Origin: Actinomycetes bacterium | GTDB taxonomy: Bacteria > Actinomycetota > Acidimicrobiia > Acidimicrobiales > RAAP-2 | Assembly (NCBI GenBank): GCA_021791615.1 | Contig: JAJYWG010000496.1 | Coordinates: 1-17,233 of the forward strand | Length of the DNA stretch: 17,233 nucleotides | Direction of reading: 5' to 3' | Part shown: positions 1 to 7,787 of the stretch, piece after piece | Position numbering within the stretch: position 1 is the first letter of the stretch | Layout of the letters: each line of letters begins with the position of its first letter | The notes under the pieces: model-generated | The model's database searches: none | What the model saw: the letters and a program-made list of their open reading frames with translations, nothing else | What the model was told of the DNA's origin: nothing | Made by a program: the position numbers and the translations under genes

Positions 1-13
1 GCGGTAGCGGAAC

Positions 14-2602
14 TCACAGATCACTCCAGGAGTCGGGGTCACCATCTGCCGGGGCGAGATAGCCGGCGTGCTGCCGCTTCGCCCACGGCGAGCCCGGAAG
101 GTCTGGCCTGCAACCCGATGTGCCGGCCGGTCTGCCGTCCGACCTGTCAGCCGAAACGCCACTGTCACTGCGATGCCTTCCGGCGCCCCGCCGGCCGGCC
201 AGCCGGCGGCGCAGGTCCTCGTCGTGGCGGTCGCTGGGGTTACGGCCGAACCGTTCCCGGGCCGCGGCCCGGATCACCTCCCTGTTGCCCTCGTGGTCAG
301 GTGCGGCCTCGGTGCGGAGGGTGAAGGCGGGAGCTTCCTCCCAATCGATCACGAGGCGCACGGCGGCCTGATGGGCGCCGAGATGGGACAGGTCTTGCTC
401 GCTGAGTTCTGGTGCGACGTGACGCTCCAGGACGTGGGCGTCCTCGGGGGAGCAGTTGAAGAACACCTTGTTCCGGGCGTTCGCCGACAGCGCGTCGCGC
501 AGTTCGCGCGGGAGCTGGCTCAGATGCTGGTGGGCGGCCACGACCGACAGGCGGTAGCCCCGGGCCTCGGCCAGCATGTCCCCGATCGACCCCGGAAGCG
601 TGAGGAAGTTCTGGGCCTCGTCCAGGTAGAGCGCGGCGTCCCGGCGGGCCATCTGGCCGTGACGGGCTCGGGCGGTCACGGTCTGCCACACTTTCGCCAC
701 CACGAAGCTGCCGAGCAGCCGGCAGGAGTCCTCCCCGAGCGTCCCCTTGGGCAGCCGGGCGAGCAGCAAGCCGCCGTCGAGCACATCTGTCCCGAGGTCG
801 AAGCTGGAGGTGGCCGACCCCAACACCGCTGACACGAACGGCCGGGTGAGCACCACCCGGAGCTTGTTCATCACCGGGCCGACCATCTGGGACTGCGCGG
901 CCGGGGACATCTGCTCGTAGCTCTGCCAGAACCCGGCCAGGGTCGGATCGTCCAGCCGCCGGGTGAGAGCAGCCCGAAACCCCGGCTCGGTCAGAAGCCG
1001 CGGGATGTCGGCCAGCGTGGCGCCGGGTTGGCGCAGCGCGGTGAGGGCGGCGACGCGCAGCACGTCGTCGGTGCGCGGCCCCCAGTAGGCTTCGAAGAGG
1101 CGGTGGAAGATGCCGACCAGGTGATCGACGGCCAGGTGCGGCTCGGCCGCGTCGAGGACGTTCATGGCCGGCGGTGCGGTGTCGTCATCGGGGTCGAGGA
1201 TCACCACCCGGCCTGCGACCTCCGCGGGGAGCCGGTCGATGAGGTCGTTGATCAGGTCACCCTTGGGGTCGATCACCACCGCGCCGCGATGGGCGCCCAC
1301 GTCTTGGAGGACCAGGTTGGTGAGCAGCGTCGACTTCCCCGACCCCGTCGCGCCGAGGACGTGGAGGTGCTGGCGGGCGTCGGCCACCGACACCCCCACC
1401 GGCCGCCGGCTCCCTCCCTCGGCCCGGCCGAGCACCTTGCCGTCACCGCGGACCTCGGGCGGCGGGGCTACCGCGTGCGCCCCGGCCCGCGACAGTCCGG
1501 CCACCGAACGATCTACCGGCAAGTGCGCCAGGGCGGCCAACTCGGCGACCGAGTACAAGTCGCCCCGCCCGAACCGGCGGGCGCACAGCGCCTGCCAGGT
1601 CCGGGGGAGGCGTTTCCGGGTGAGGTGGTTGCGGCCGTCGAACATGGCGAACGCACCGACGATCCCGTGCCCCTCGGCCCGGAGTGGCTGGCGCGCCCGG
1701 TGCCCGCCGGTGGGCGTGACGATCCCGTAGCGGACGGTCGCCTCGAAGCACAACGACGCGGCCTTCTCGGTGATCGCCCGCACCTCGCCGGCCCGGGTCG
1801 GGTCGGCCGACAGGCTCGGGCGCTGGGGGACGCCCTTGGTCATCCAGAAGTCGATGAACCGCACCAGCTTCGAGCGCGGCCGTCCCGTCCGTAGCGCCAC
1901 CGCGGCCTTCCGGCAGCGGGCATACCGGCGGCGCGTGGCCGGTCGGGCCAACACCTGCACCACCCCCGCCTCACCGATGCCCAAGCCGGAGAGCGCGGCG
2001 AGTAGGAGTCGGTAAGGGTCGGCCGGATGGTCCACCCGCAGTGAGAACCACTCCGGCCCCGCCGGCCGCAGCTCACCCCCGGTGATCCCCGCACCACCCG
2101 GCAACGGCGCCTCGGCTGGGACCACCTCGGTCACCGCCCCTGGCCAGGCCGCCTCGACTACCCGGGCCACCCGGGTCGCCGACACCGTGGCCGGCACCCA
2201 CAGTCCGAACCGCAGCCGTCCCGTCGAGAAACCCACCTCGAAGGCGACGTGCGGCCGGCCCGACACGAGCCCGGCCAGCCCGCCCCGGCGCAGCACGCCG
2301 TGCAGACCGTTCCACAACGCCCCGGCGCCGGCCGGTTCCACCTCCGGCCCCGGCGCGACGGTCACCACGTGCCCACCACCGGCACGCTGCCGGCGGGTCA
2401 CAGCGATTACCAGCCGGGCGACAATGACGAGCGCCACCACGGCGACCAGGAACGGGACGGAGGTGCGGCCGGCGCCGGCCAGCACGTGTAGGACGTGGTG
2501 GACGACCGTCGAGGTGTCGGAGTCGGGATGGAGTAGGTAGCGGCCGAGCGGACCGCCAGGCAACGACGTGGACGTCGGGTCAGAAGGCGTGGATGGGTTC
2601 AT
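14..2602 (-). CDS. TraG/VirD4-like conjugative coupling ATPase
   Basis: Predicted inner-membrane, FtsK/HerA-like P-loop ATPase that would feed DNA-protein substrates into a type IV secretion channel. The 862-residue protein has one hydrophobic membrane segment near residues 47-69, a Walker A motif GATGSGKST at about 417-425, the VVIDPKGDL strand at about 442-450 typical of the VirD4/TraG family, a Walker B motif ALYLDEAQNF at about 657-666 and a sensor-like AAHQHLSQL at about 689-697. The last ~80 residues are polar and low in complexity. The frame is open 23 codons further upstream, but I chose the ATG at 2602 because GAGGGAGG lies 3 bases before it. No relaxase or other secretion gene lies beside it in the window. 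Membership of the ATPase family is well supported; the exact transfer system is inferred. Confidence 0.88.
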   Translation of the reverse strand: MNPSTPSDPTSTSLPGGPLGRYLLHPDSDTSTVVHHVLHVLAGAGRTSVPFLVAVVALVIVARLVIAVTRRQRAGGGHVVTVAPGPEVEPAGAGALWNGLHGVLRRGGLAGLVSGRPHVAFEVGFSTGRLRFGLWVPATVSATRVARVVEAAWPGAVTEVVPAEAPLPGGAGITGGELRPAGPEWFSLRVDHPADPYRLLLAALSGLGIGEAGVVQVLARPATRRRYARCRKAAVALRTGRPRSKLVRFIDFWMTKGVPQRPSLSADPTRAGEVRAITEKAASLCFEATVRYGIVTPTGGHRARQPLRAEGHGIVGAFAMFDGRNHLTRKRLPRTWQALCARRFGRGDLYSVAELAALAHLPVDRSVAGLSRAGAHAVAPPPEVRGDGKVLGRAEGGSRRPVGVSVADARQHLHVLGATGSGKSTLLTNLVLQDVGAHRGAVVIDPKGDLINDLIDRLPAEVAGRVVILDPDDDTAPPAMNVLDAAEPHLAVDHLVGIFHRLFEAYWGPRTDDVLRVAALTALRQPGATLADIPRLLTEPGFRAALTRRLDDPTLAGFWQSYEQMSPAAQSQMVGPVMNKLRVVLTRPFVSAVLGSATSSFDLGTDVLDGGLLLARLPKGTLGEDSCRLLGSFVVAKVWQTVTARARHGQMARRDAALYLDEAQNFLTLPGSIGDMLAEARGYRLSVVAAHQHLSQLPRELRDALSANARNKVFFNCSPEDAHVLERHVAPELSEQDLSHLGAHQAAVRLVIDWEEAPAFTLRTEAAPDHEGNREVIRAAARERFGRNPSDRHDEDLRRRLAGRRGAGRHRSDSGVSADRSDGRPAGTSGCRPDLPGSPWAKRQHAGYLAPADGDPDSWSDL

Positions 2603-2649
2603 GGACCTCCCTCGGGTCGAGAGACGAAGGCTTCGCTTGAGAACACCCC

Positions 2650-2905
2650 GATTCGGGCTGACGTTGGACAAAGAACTTCACGGAGGGCGCCGACCGGGCT
2701 CCCGGCGACGGGCGGACCGTCGAGGTGGTGACCGGCGTTCTCCGGGCTGTAAATAAGGGGTTCGAGGCCAAAATCGGACAAAGGTTTTTCGCGAGGACCG
2801 GATTTCTTGGGAGCCGCCGGCGGGGTCACCGCCGGCATCGGATCGACGTCCTCTACCTATAAGAACAGGGGGTTTTGGCCCTTTTCCCGACAAACTAATT
2901 TCGAC
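2650..2905. repeat. Three degenerate GGACAAAG-centred repeats, ~110-base spacing
   Basis: The hexamer GACAAA occurs at 2667, 2777 and 2889, spaced 110 and 112 bases apart. The first two copies also match upstream (TTCG, GGC) and downstream (a TT-C-CG pattern), and both include GGACAAAG. The third reads CCCGACAAACT; it shares an ATAAG/GGGGTT/GGCC context upstream with copy two and TTTCG downstream. The copies have the same orientation. They could be binding sites for a regulator of the divergent promoters, iterons, or remains of a tandem duplication. I aligned them by eye. Confidence 0.5.
2816..2836. repeat. Perfect 8-bp inverted repeat, 5-base loop
   Basis: GCCGGCGG at 2816-2823 and CCGCCGGC at 2829-2836 are exact reverse complements around the loop GGTCA. 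It lies between repeat copies two and three. No T-run follows it on either strand, so a classical terminator is unlikely. It could be an operator or a structured part of a transfer origin. Confidence 0.6.
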
Positions 2906-2954
2906 TGTCGCAAAAGAGCCCTCTCACCAGCACAAACGCGACAGCGGATCACAC

Positions 2955-2982
2955 GCCGGATGCGAGCATGGACGCATCCGGC
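2955..2982. repeat. Perfect 10-bp inverted repeat, 8-base loop
   Basis: GCCGGATGCG at 2955-2964 is exactly complementary to CGCATCCGGC at 2973-2982, with an 8-base spacer AGCATGGA. The site lies about 280 bases before the first gene of the rightward operon. A 20-bp dyad with this spacing suits a dimeric DNA-binding protein or a relaxase-recognised hairpin. No T-tract follows. Confidence 0.65.
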
Positions 2983-3055
2983 GGCCGGCGGGCGGGTCAC
3001 GTACGGGAGTGGTAGTCTGATGGTGCCGCGATGTCGGCTGTAGTACGGCCACGAC

Positions 3056-3080
3056 GAGGAGCCTGGGCTCAGCCCTCCTC
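3056..3080 (+). other. Bulged hairpin in putative operon leader
   Basis: GAGGA (3056-3060) pairs with TCCTC (3076-3080) and GGGC (3065-3068) with GCCC (3072-3075), leaving a four-base bulge and a three-base loop. If transcription starts upstream, this would form in the 5' untranslated RNA of the four-gene operon. I recognise no known riboswitch or leader-peptide gene here. Confidence 0.3.
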
Positions 3081-3245
3081 CGAGTTGATAGGCCTGAACG
3101 GGGAAACTCGCTCAGGGTGAGGGCACGACGCAGACGTCACCGTCGCATCAAGGGGTACGCCGTCGAGGTTGGCGGTCCTCCCGAGGTGCGGGGCGCCCGA
3201 GGCTTCGGTCCGGACGACCGGTTGCATCGTCCGACAACCGAGCAC

Positions 3246-3251
3246 AGGAGG
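3246..3251 (+). promoter_or_regulatory. Strong ribosome binding site for the four-gene operon
   Basis: AGGAGG stands 8 bases before the ATG at 3260, an almost ideal Shine-Dalgarno arrangement that fixes the start of the 666-aa gene. Confidence 0.8.
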
Positions 3252-3259
3252 CGCCCCCG

Positions 3260-5260
3260 ATGGCGACCGAACCCACTATCTCCAACCCCCAGTCCGTCGC
3301 GGCTCGATCCGCGGCGGCCGACGACGACGGCGGACTGCCACCCAAGCCCATCGTCCGCCCGCCGAGCAGGGCGAAGTCGACCGCACGCCAACGCCTGGCC
3401 GAAGCTCTCGCAGACCGCCACTTCCACGATGAGGCATCGGCGATGGCGATCGCCCGCGCTGTTGTCGATCCGACGAAGTCGCGTCTGGCACTGAACTCGC
3501 CCATCAACGAACGGATCCCGGGTGGCACGTTGCACCTGGTCCACGTTGACGTCTGGCCCGCGGCTGTGACGCCAAGCCCGATCAACCCTCGGGCAGCGGG
3601 AGACAGGCCGTTCCCGGCTGGCACGCCGTCTGACCCGAGGCGGCGTCATTTCCGTCGACCGCTGGTGTCAGCGGGCTGCGACGCAGATGGGGCGCCGGTC
3701 CTCACGATCGCGGTTGAGGACCAGGAGCACCTGGTGGAGGCCTTGCAGAACTCGATGGATGTCCTCATGTCCACGGCGGACAAGCTGATCGCCGACCTGC
3801 CCCTCCAAGGAGTGATGCGGCCGATCACCGTGGTACCCCTGCGCATCACCCACGAAGACGGCGAACCCGACCTCACGGTGGCAACCTCCCCCGACGGGTC
3901 CAGTCGCACGACCATCGCTTGGGGCCACTGGGGCCTGGAGACCGCAGCGGAGGTTTACCGGAGCGATGACCGCAAGCTCGGTCAGCGCATCGCCCGAGTC
4001 GAGGCGCTTGCCGACAAGGACGCCTCGCTGTTGACGGACGACGAGCGTGCCCTGCTCCGGCTGGCCACCATGCCGGCCGAAGTCATCGTCGGGTACACCC
4101 CCGACACCGGCTCATCGACCACCTTCACCCAGGCAGTAGAAGCCTGGGTTGCGGCCATCCACATCGACCCGCCCCGCCCGTGGGGTACCTCGGCCGGCCT
4201 CGACACCAAGGCCTCCACCATCCTGGCCTCGTTCGCAGAACAGGCCGGTTGGAGCCCTGAGTACGTCGACTACATGGCCGGCATGCTGACGCCCGACGAG
4301 GCGGCCCAGGCGGGGTTCCGACCCGATGCCGACGCCCGCGCGGTCGAGATCATCGCCGTCATGGGGGACGACGACAACATGCGGATCCTCAACGACGGCC
4401 TTCGTCGCCTAGTCGGCGGCGGTCGCCGCCCCCGTCGTCCTGAGCGGCTAGAGCCCCTTGTGGAGCTGGCGCTCCGCCCGCTGCGCGGGACCGCCAGCCC
4501 AGCCGAAGTCTCCGTGGCGCGGGTGATCCTGTCCAACCTGCGGGACATGACCGAGTGGAACCGCCGGGGCTGGCGGCCGAGCAACCTCGACTTGCCGTCG
4601 CTGCGGTCCGCCGCGGGCTCCGAGCTCGCGGCGGCGGAGGCGGCGCGTGAGGACTACGAGGGGGTCGGCCAAGTCGGTCCCTACGTACTGGAGCTGGCCT
4701 TCATGGCGACCTTCTGGCTGGCGCGCCACGGCGGCCTTCGACGTCAGACCCACCGTGGCGAGGGCTATGACGACCGGGAACCCCAGCACCTCCTCCGCGA
4801 GATGATGACCTCCGTCTACGGTCTGGACATCTTCCAACAAGTGATCGAGGACGGCCGGGCCGGGCGTGCTCCGCGGGCGATCCGCCAGGACGCTTCGATC
4901 GCTACCAATGCGACCGGCGGGGAGATCCACGTCAGCACCGAGTGGCTCAAGGAGGCGTTCCCTCTCAAGCGTCGGACCGAACCTGGCCCCGACCGACCCA
5001 ACTACACCCAGGCGGTGCTCGGCGTCCAGAACGCGATCAGCGACCTGAGCTCGGCCGTGCGGTCATTGACCGCCGTGCAAGGACCCGGCGGCGAGCGCTT
5101 GGCACACTCGCTTGGCATCAAGCCCGCAGTGGTCGAGGACATGCGCAGGGACCTGAGCTGGGTATCCGACGAGCTGGCCCACCTCGGGCGCGTGTGGCAG
5201 GAGCGCCACACGCCCGACGACGGCGGGGACGAGGACGACAACGAGGAGGTCGAAGCGTGA
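3260..5260 (+). CDS. Large protein with ParB/Srx-like nuclease-fold motifs (operon gene 1)
   Basis: A 666-residue protein of unknown function. After a disordered N-terminus of about 40 residues, it has HVDVWPAAVTPSPINPR (about 95-111), which resembles the opening 'I-x-PSPxNPR' strand-loop of ParB-type domains. A ~70-residue insertion follows, then GVMRPITVVPLRI (about 184-196) and the DGSSR motif (about 212-216), matching the 'GVxxPIxV ... DGxxR' core of the ParB/sulfiredoxin fold. The rest is mostly helical, and the tail is very acidic. The start has a near-perfect ribosome binding site. Its stop overlaps the GTG of the GIY-YIG gene, so the two are probably translationally coupled. Chromosome partitioning is unlikely: the protein is far longer than ParB and no ParA is present. 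A defence or DNA-handling role is inferred. Confidence 0.65.
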   Translation: MATEPTISNPQSVAARSAAADDDGGLPPKPIVRPPSRAKSTARQRLAEALADRHFHDEASAMAIARAVVDPTKSRLALNSPINERIPGGTLHLVHVDVWPAAVTPSPINPRAAGDRPFPAGTPSDPRRRHFRRPLVSAGCDADGAPVLTIAVEDQEHLVEALQNSMDVLMSTADKLIADLPLQGVMRPITVVPLRITHEDGEPDLTVATSPDGSSRTTIAWGHWGLETAAEVYRSDDRKLGQRIARVEALADKDASLLTDDERALLRLATMPAEVIVGYTPDTGSSTTFTQAVEAWVAAIHIDPPRPWGTSAGLDTKASTILASFAEQAGWSPEYVDYMAGMLTPDEAAQAGFRPDADARAVEIIAVMGDDDNMRILNDGLRRLVGGGRRPRRPERLEPLVELALRPLRGTASPAEVSVARVILSNLRDMTEWNRRGWRPSNLDLPSLRSAAGSELAAAEAAREDYEGVGQVGPYVLELAFMATFWLARHGGLRRQTHRGEGYDDREPQHLLREMMTSVYGLDIFQQVIEDGRAGRAPRAIRQDASIATNATGGEIHVSTEWLKEAFPLKRRTEPGPDRPNYTQAVLGVQNAISDLSSAVRSLTAVQGPGGERLAHSLGIKPAVVEDMRRDLSWVSDELAHLGRVWQERHTPDDGGDEDDNEEVEA

Positions 5261-5673
5261 ACTCGACCACCTATCGTGTCCTCTGCTCTTACGCGGGTCC
5301 GTACTTGGTTCGGCCGCACCCGTGGCCGGTCCCGGCCGCCGAGCCCTTCCCGCTGGTGTTCAGCACGGCCGTCTACATCGCGCTAGACGCGGGTGGCCGA
5401 TGCTGTTACGTGGGCTCGGTCTGCCGGGCTGTCGGTGGCCTGAGGGAACGCGTCTCCGAACACCTGGGTGACCCGGCCAAACGTGCCATCTGGCATGTGA
5501 TCTGGGTGCTCCCGCTCGTTGCCGATACCCCGAGCCATGAAGTCCGGCGGATCGAGGGGGTGGTCGGCGCTCATCTCGGTCCCGCTTTATCGCGTCGGTT
5601 GCCGTCAGCCCGCCCACCCTCCTCCGGCGACGCGAACGCGGTTCGAGGCAGCATGGTGGAGGTCCGGCCATGA
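5257..5673 (+). CDS. Stand-alone GIY-YIG nuclease-like protein (operon gene 2)
   Basis: A 138-residue protein carrying a compact GIY-YIG domain. VYI at 39-41 and YVG at 51-53 take the places of the two signature tripeptides. Arg65 in the GLRERVSEHL helix and Glu100 in RRIEGVVGAHLGP sit where the catalytic arginine and metal-binding glutamate belong. The family cuts DNA with one metal ion. The later conserved Asn is not obvious, so activity cannot be assumed. The GTG start at 5257 overlaps the previous stop (GTGA), with GAGGAGG 7 bases before it. The stop overlaps the next start (ATGA). The frame is open far upstream, but that would overlap gene 1 by over 300 bases and lacks a comparable ribosome site. 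Confidence 0.7.
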   Translation: MNSTTYRVLCSYAGPYLVRPHPWPVPAAEPFPLVFSTAVYIALDAGGRCCYVGSVCRAVGGLRERVSEHLGDPAKRAIWHVIWVLPLVADTPSHEVRRIEGVVGAHLGPALSRRLPSARPPSSGDANAVRGSMVEVRP

Positions 5674-7223
5674 GCACCGTCTACCGCACGATCTTCGCCG
5701 ACGACCGCCCCGAGCTGATCAGGGGAGCGCGCGAACTCTTTTCGGAGTGGTTGAAGGACAAGGGGGTCGATGTCGAATTGCCCGAGTCCGGCCGGATCGA
5801 CCTGGGCTCGACTGGCGTCGAGGTCATCGCCGCAAAAGACATCGGAGTCGAGGCCGTGCGGCTCAGGCTGGATGAGGAGAACTCGGGCCAGCGATGGTCG
5901 ACGATCTTGACGGCAATTGCCACCGAGGATGAGGGTTGGACCTGGGTCGACCTGGAACGGGTGAGCGATGACGCATATGGTCCGCCGCCGATCCTGGCGC
6001 CCCCAGGGCTGGTACGGGGGTTCCTCACCAGTTCGACCTGTCGTTCCGGTTCGACGCAGCTTCGCCCGAATCACCGCGTGGTGAACGAGGGGCAACTCGG
6101 TGAGCTGATCGAGGAGCTGCTCGACCCAGATCGAGGCGTTCCAGTGATCGTGGCGAGCCGTGACAACACCGATCCCGCAGGAGCAGCCACGCGGGCTGGA
6201 GCACTCGCCGCAACCGTGATCGGCGTTGCCAATGTCTGGGCCCTCGACGGGCTCGCCACCAGTGCTCTCTCGAAGGAGCTGGGACCCGACCTACACATCT
6301 TCGGCGGCGCCGTCCGCACGTATCTCCCCGGACTGACTGTGCCCGACCGATACCCGAGACGCCACCGTTTTGCCCGTCGGGAACTGTTCGTGCCGTCGGC
6401 CCGTCGAGGCGCACAGGTCGTGGCACGCGCGGTCGTCGGGAAAGCTCTTGCGGCGCGGCCACCCATCGTCTTCCGACACCGTGTGGCCATGCTGCCGGGA
6501 TTCGCTCGCCAGGCCGCCGACGCTGACGCGTTGTTGGCGGATCTGCTCCGCTCTGAGGAAGAGCGGGACCAGCTTCAGCAGGACCTTGAGTGGGCAGTAC
6601 TCGAAGCTGACGTGGCAGCTTCCGAGACGGAGGAGGCCCGTGCCAGGGTCCGCTGGCTGGAGAATCGCCTCGCCGATGCGGGCCAGTACGTCGCGGGCGT
6701 TCCTACGCCAGAGGACGCACGTCCAGCCGAGGCCGGCAGTTGCTCTGAGGCACTGGAGCTAGCCAAGGCCCACCTTGACCTCGTGGTCGTCGGCGACACG
6801 ACCGCATCTGCAGACGAACTCGACCAGCACATCAAAGCCAGCATCTGGGGGAGAAAGGCCTGGTTGGCGCTGAGAGCCCTGCAAGGCTACGCGCAGGCAA
6901 AAACGTCCGGACAGGTGCAGGGAAACTTCCTCCAGTACTGCCGGACCAGCCCATCCGGCCTTGAGGTTGTGCCCTCCGAGTGGGTCGCCGCGTCGGAGAA
7001 CGAGACGACCACCAACAACCCCCGGTTCCGGGGAGCCAGGGTCTTTCCGGTCCCGGTCGAAGTCAGTACCGATGGAGAGGCGTACATGGAGGAGCACATC
7101 AGGCTGGAGAAGGGATCTGACCCAGCGCCGCGCATCCACTTCTGGGACGACACTGGCGGTAAGACGGGCAAGGTGTACGTCGGATACCTCGGCCGGCACC
7201 TACCGAGCTTCCAGACCAACTGA
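5670..7223 (+). CDS. Unknown coiled-coil protein with conserved C-terminal module (operon gene 3)
   Basis: A 517-residue soluble protein that I cannot name. Three parts can be seen. An N-terminal alpha/beta region has a VPVIVASRDNTDP strand-loop (about 157-169) and HIFGGAVRTYLPG (about 209-221) followed by DRYPRRHRF; I recall this pattern from uncharacterised proteins in defence-like loci, but cannot verify it. A coiled coil rich in Glu, Arg and Leu covers about 282-335. The C-terminal module from about 385 on ends in EEHIRL, PRIHFWDD and KVYVGYLGRHLP, a compact beta-rich pattern loosely like RelE-type toxins. The ATG overlaps the previous stop (ATGA) and has GGAGG 7 bases upstream. No nuclease or ATPase motif is obvious. 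It may be the sensor or scaffold of the system. Confidence 0.75.
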   Translation: MSTVYRTIFADDRPELIRGARELFSEWLKDKGVDVELPESGRIDLGSTGVEVIAAKDIGVEAVRLRLDEENSGQRWSTILTAIATEDEGWTWVDLERVSDDAYGPPPILAPPGLVRGFLTSSTCRSGSTQLRPNHRVVNEGQLGELIEELLDPDRGVPVIVASRDNTDPAGAATRAGALAATVIGVANVWALDGLATSALSKELGPDLHIFGGAVRTYLPGLTVPDRYPRRHRFARRELFVPSARRGAQVVARAVVGKALAARPPIVFRHRVAMLPGFARQAADADALLADLLRSEEERDQLQQDLEWAVLEADVAASETEEARARVRWLENRLADAGQYVAGVPTPEDARPAEAGSCSEALELAKAHLDLVVVGDTTASADELDQHIKASIWGRKAWLALRALQGYAQAKTSGQVQGNFLQYCRTSPSGLEVVPSEWVAASENETTTNNPRFRGARVFPVPVEVSTDGEAYMEEHIRLEKGSDPAPRIHFWDDTGGKTGKVYVGYLGRHLPSFQTN

Positions 7224-7239
7224 GGCGGGGAGGAGACCG

Positions 7240-7626
7240 ATGACAGATCAGTTGAACTGGCCGGACACGCTCCGGGCTCGCGCTGCGGCTCATTTCCACC
7301 AAGACATGCTCGATGGGTGTCAGACACTCAAGCGGCTGGGCTACTGGCCCGGCTACTTCCACCGCGACGTGGCCAACGACGGCGGCGTCACCACGGTCAA
7401 GAAACTTCTGAAGAAGGACGGGACCTCAGACGGGTTCACCACCTTGTGGGAACTGGGCAGGCTCGACATGAGCGTGGAGGCGTTCGTCCTGCTCCCCTGG
7501 TATGAGGTGCTGTTCGATGACAACGAACGTCAGGTGGCTCGTACTCGGCTGGAGGCCCACCGCTTCAACGTGGACGCGTTCCTCCGAGGACTGCCGGCGC
7601 CGCCGACGTGGTCCCGGCCAGAATGA
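7240..7626 (+). CDS. Small helical hypothetical protein (operon gene 4)
   Basis: A 128-residue protein predicted to be largely helical. It has the pattern LGYWPGYFHRDV ... GGVTTVKKLL ... GFTTLWELGRLDMSVEAFVL, then LFDDNERQVARTRL. I recognise this from a widespread small family of uncharacterised bacterial proteins, sometimes a domain at the end of larger ones; no function is known to me. The start at 7240 is 17 bases after the previous stop, with GGAGGAG 4 bases before it, so it belongs to the same operon. The frame is open further upstream inside gene 3, but an internal start there has no support. It could be an accessory or immunity-type component. Confidence 0.75.
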   Translation: MTDQLNWPDTLRARAAAHFHQDMLDGCQTLKRLGYWPGYFHRDVANDGGVTTVKKLLKKDGTSDGFTTLWELGRLDMSVEAFVLLPWYEVLFDDNERQVARTRLEAHRFNVDAFLRGLPAPPTWSRPE

Positions 7627-7670
7627 GATCGCAACAGTGGACCCCGGTTCGGGTTGAGCACCGAGCCGAC

Positions 7671-7724
7671 GAGCTCGGCAAGACGGTCTCGCAGCTCGGG
7701 GAAGTTTGAATGAGGGATCGTCTC
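7671..7724 (-). pseudogene. Decayed copy of the block at 11045-11102
   Basis: Read on the minus strand, GGAG, a short gap and ATTCAAAC followed by GAGCTGCG and a closing GAGCTC match the beginning of a small open frame at 11092. About 36 of 48 positions agree by eye. The ATG of the other copy is ATC here, so this copy has lost its start. Similar residues are SN, ELR and RLAEL. It lies in the 161-base gap between the four-gene operon and the HEPN gene. Confidence 0.4.
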
Positions 7725-7787
7725 CGCTCGTTCCCCGTAGAATGTAAGCAGCACACCATGCGATGACGGAATTCCCGTGAGCGGAGC

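Larger units (their letters stand above)
2603..3259. other. Divergent intergenic region with repeats and hairpins
   Basis: This 657-base stretch separates the leftward coupling-ATPase gene from the rightward four-gene operon, and I see no credible gene in it. The part from about 2750 to 2935 is visibly richer in A/T than its surroundings. It holds three degenerate copies of a GGACAAAG block, two perfect inverted repeats and a bulged hairpin, listed separately. It must carry the start signals of both flanking transcripts. I see no convincing -35/-10 pair. A weak TAGTCT preceded by TGG near 3011-3019 is a possible -10 for the rightward operon. The location beside a coupling-protein gene also makes it a candidate transfer origin. 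Confidence 0.6.

Noticed and set aside
1028..1894. Long plus-strand open frame opposite the coupling ATPase
   Set aside because: It is antisense to a gene with clear ATPase motifs, has no recognisable domain, and its Arg/Pro/Gly-rich sequence is typical of GC-rich shadows.
3260..5260. Chromosome- or plasmid-partitioning ParB
   Set aside because: Only the core motifs fit; there is no ParA, no parS-like cluster, and the protein is about twice the usual ParB length.
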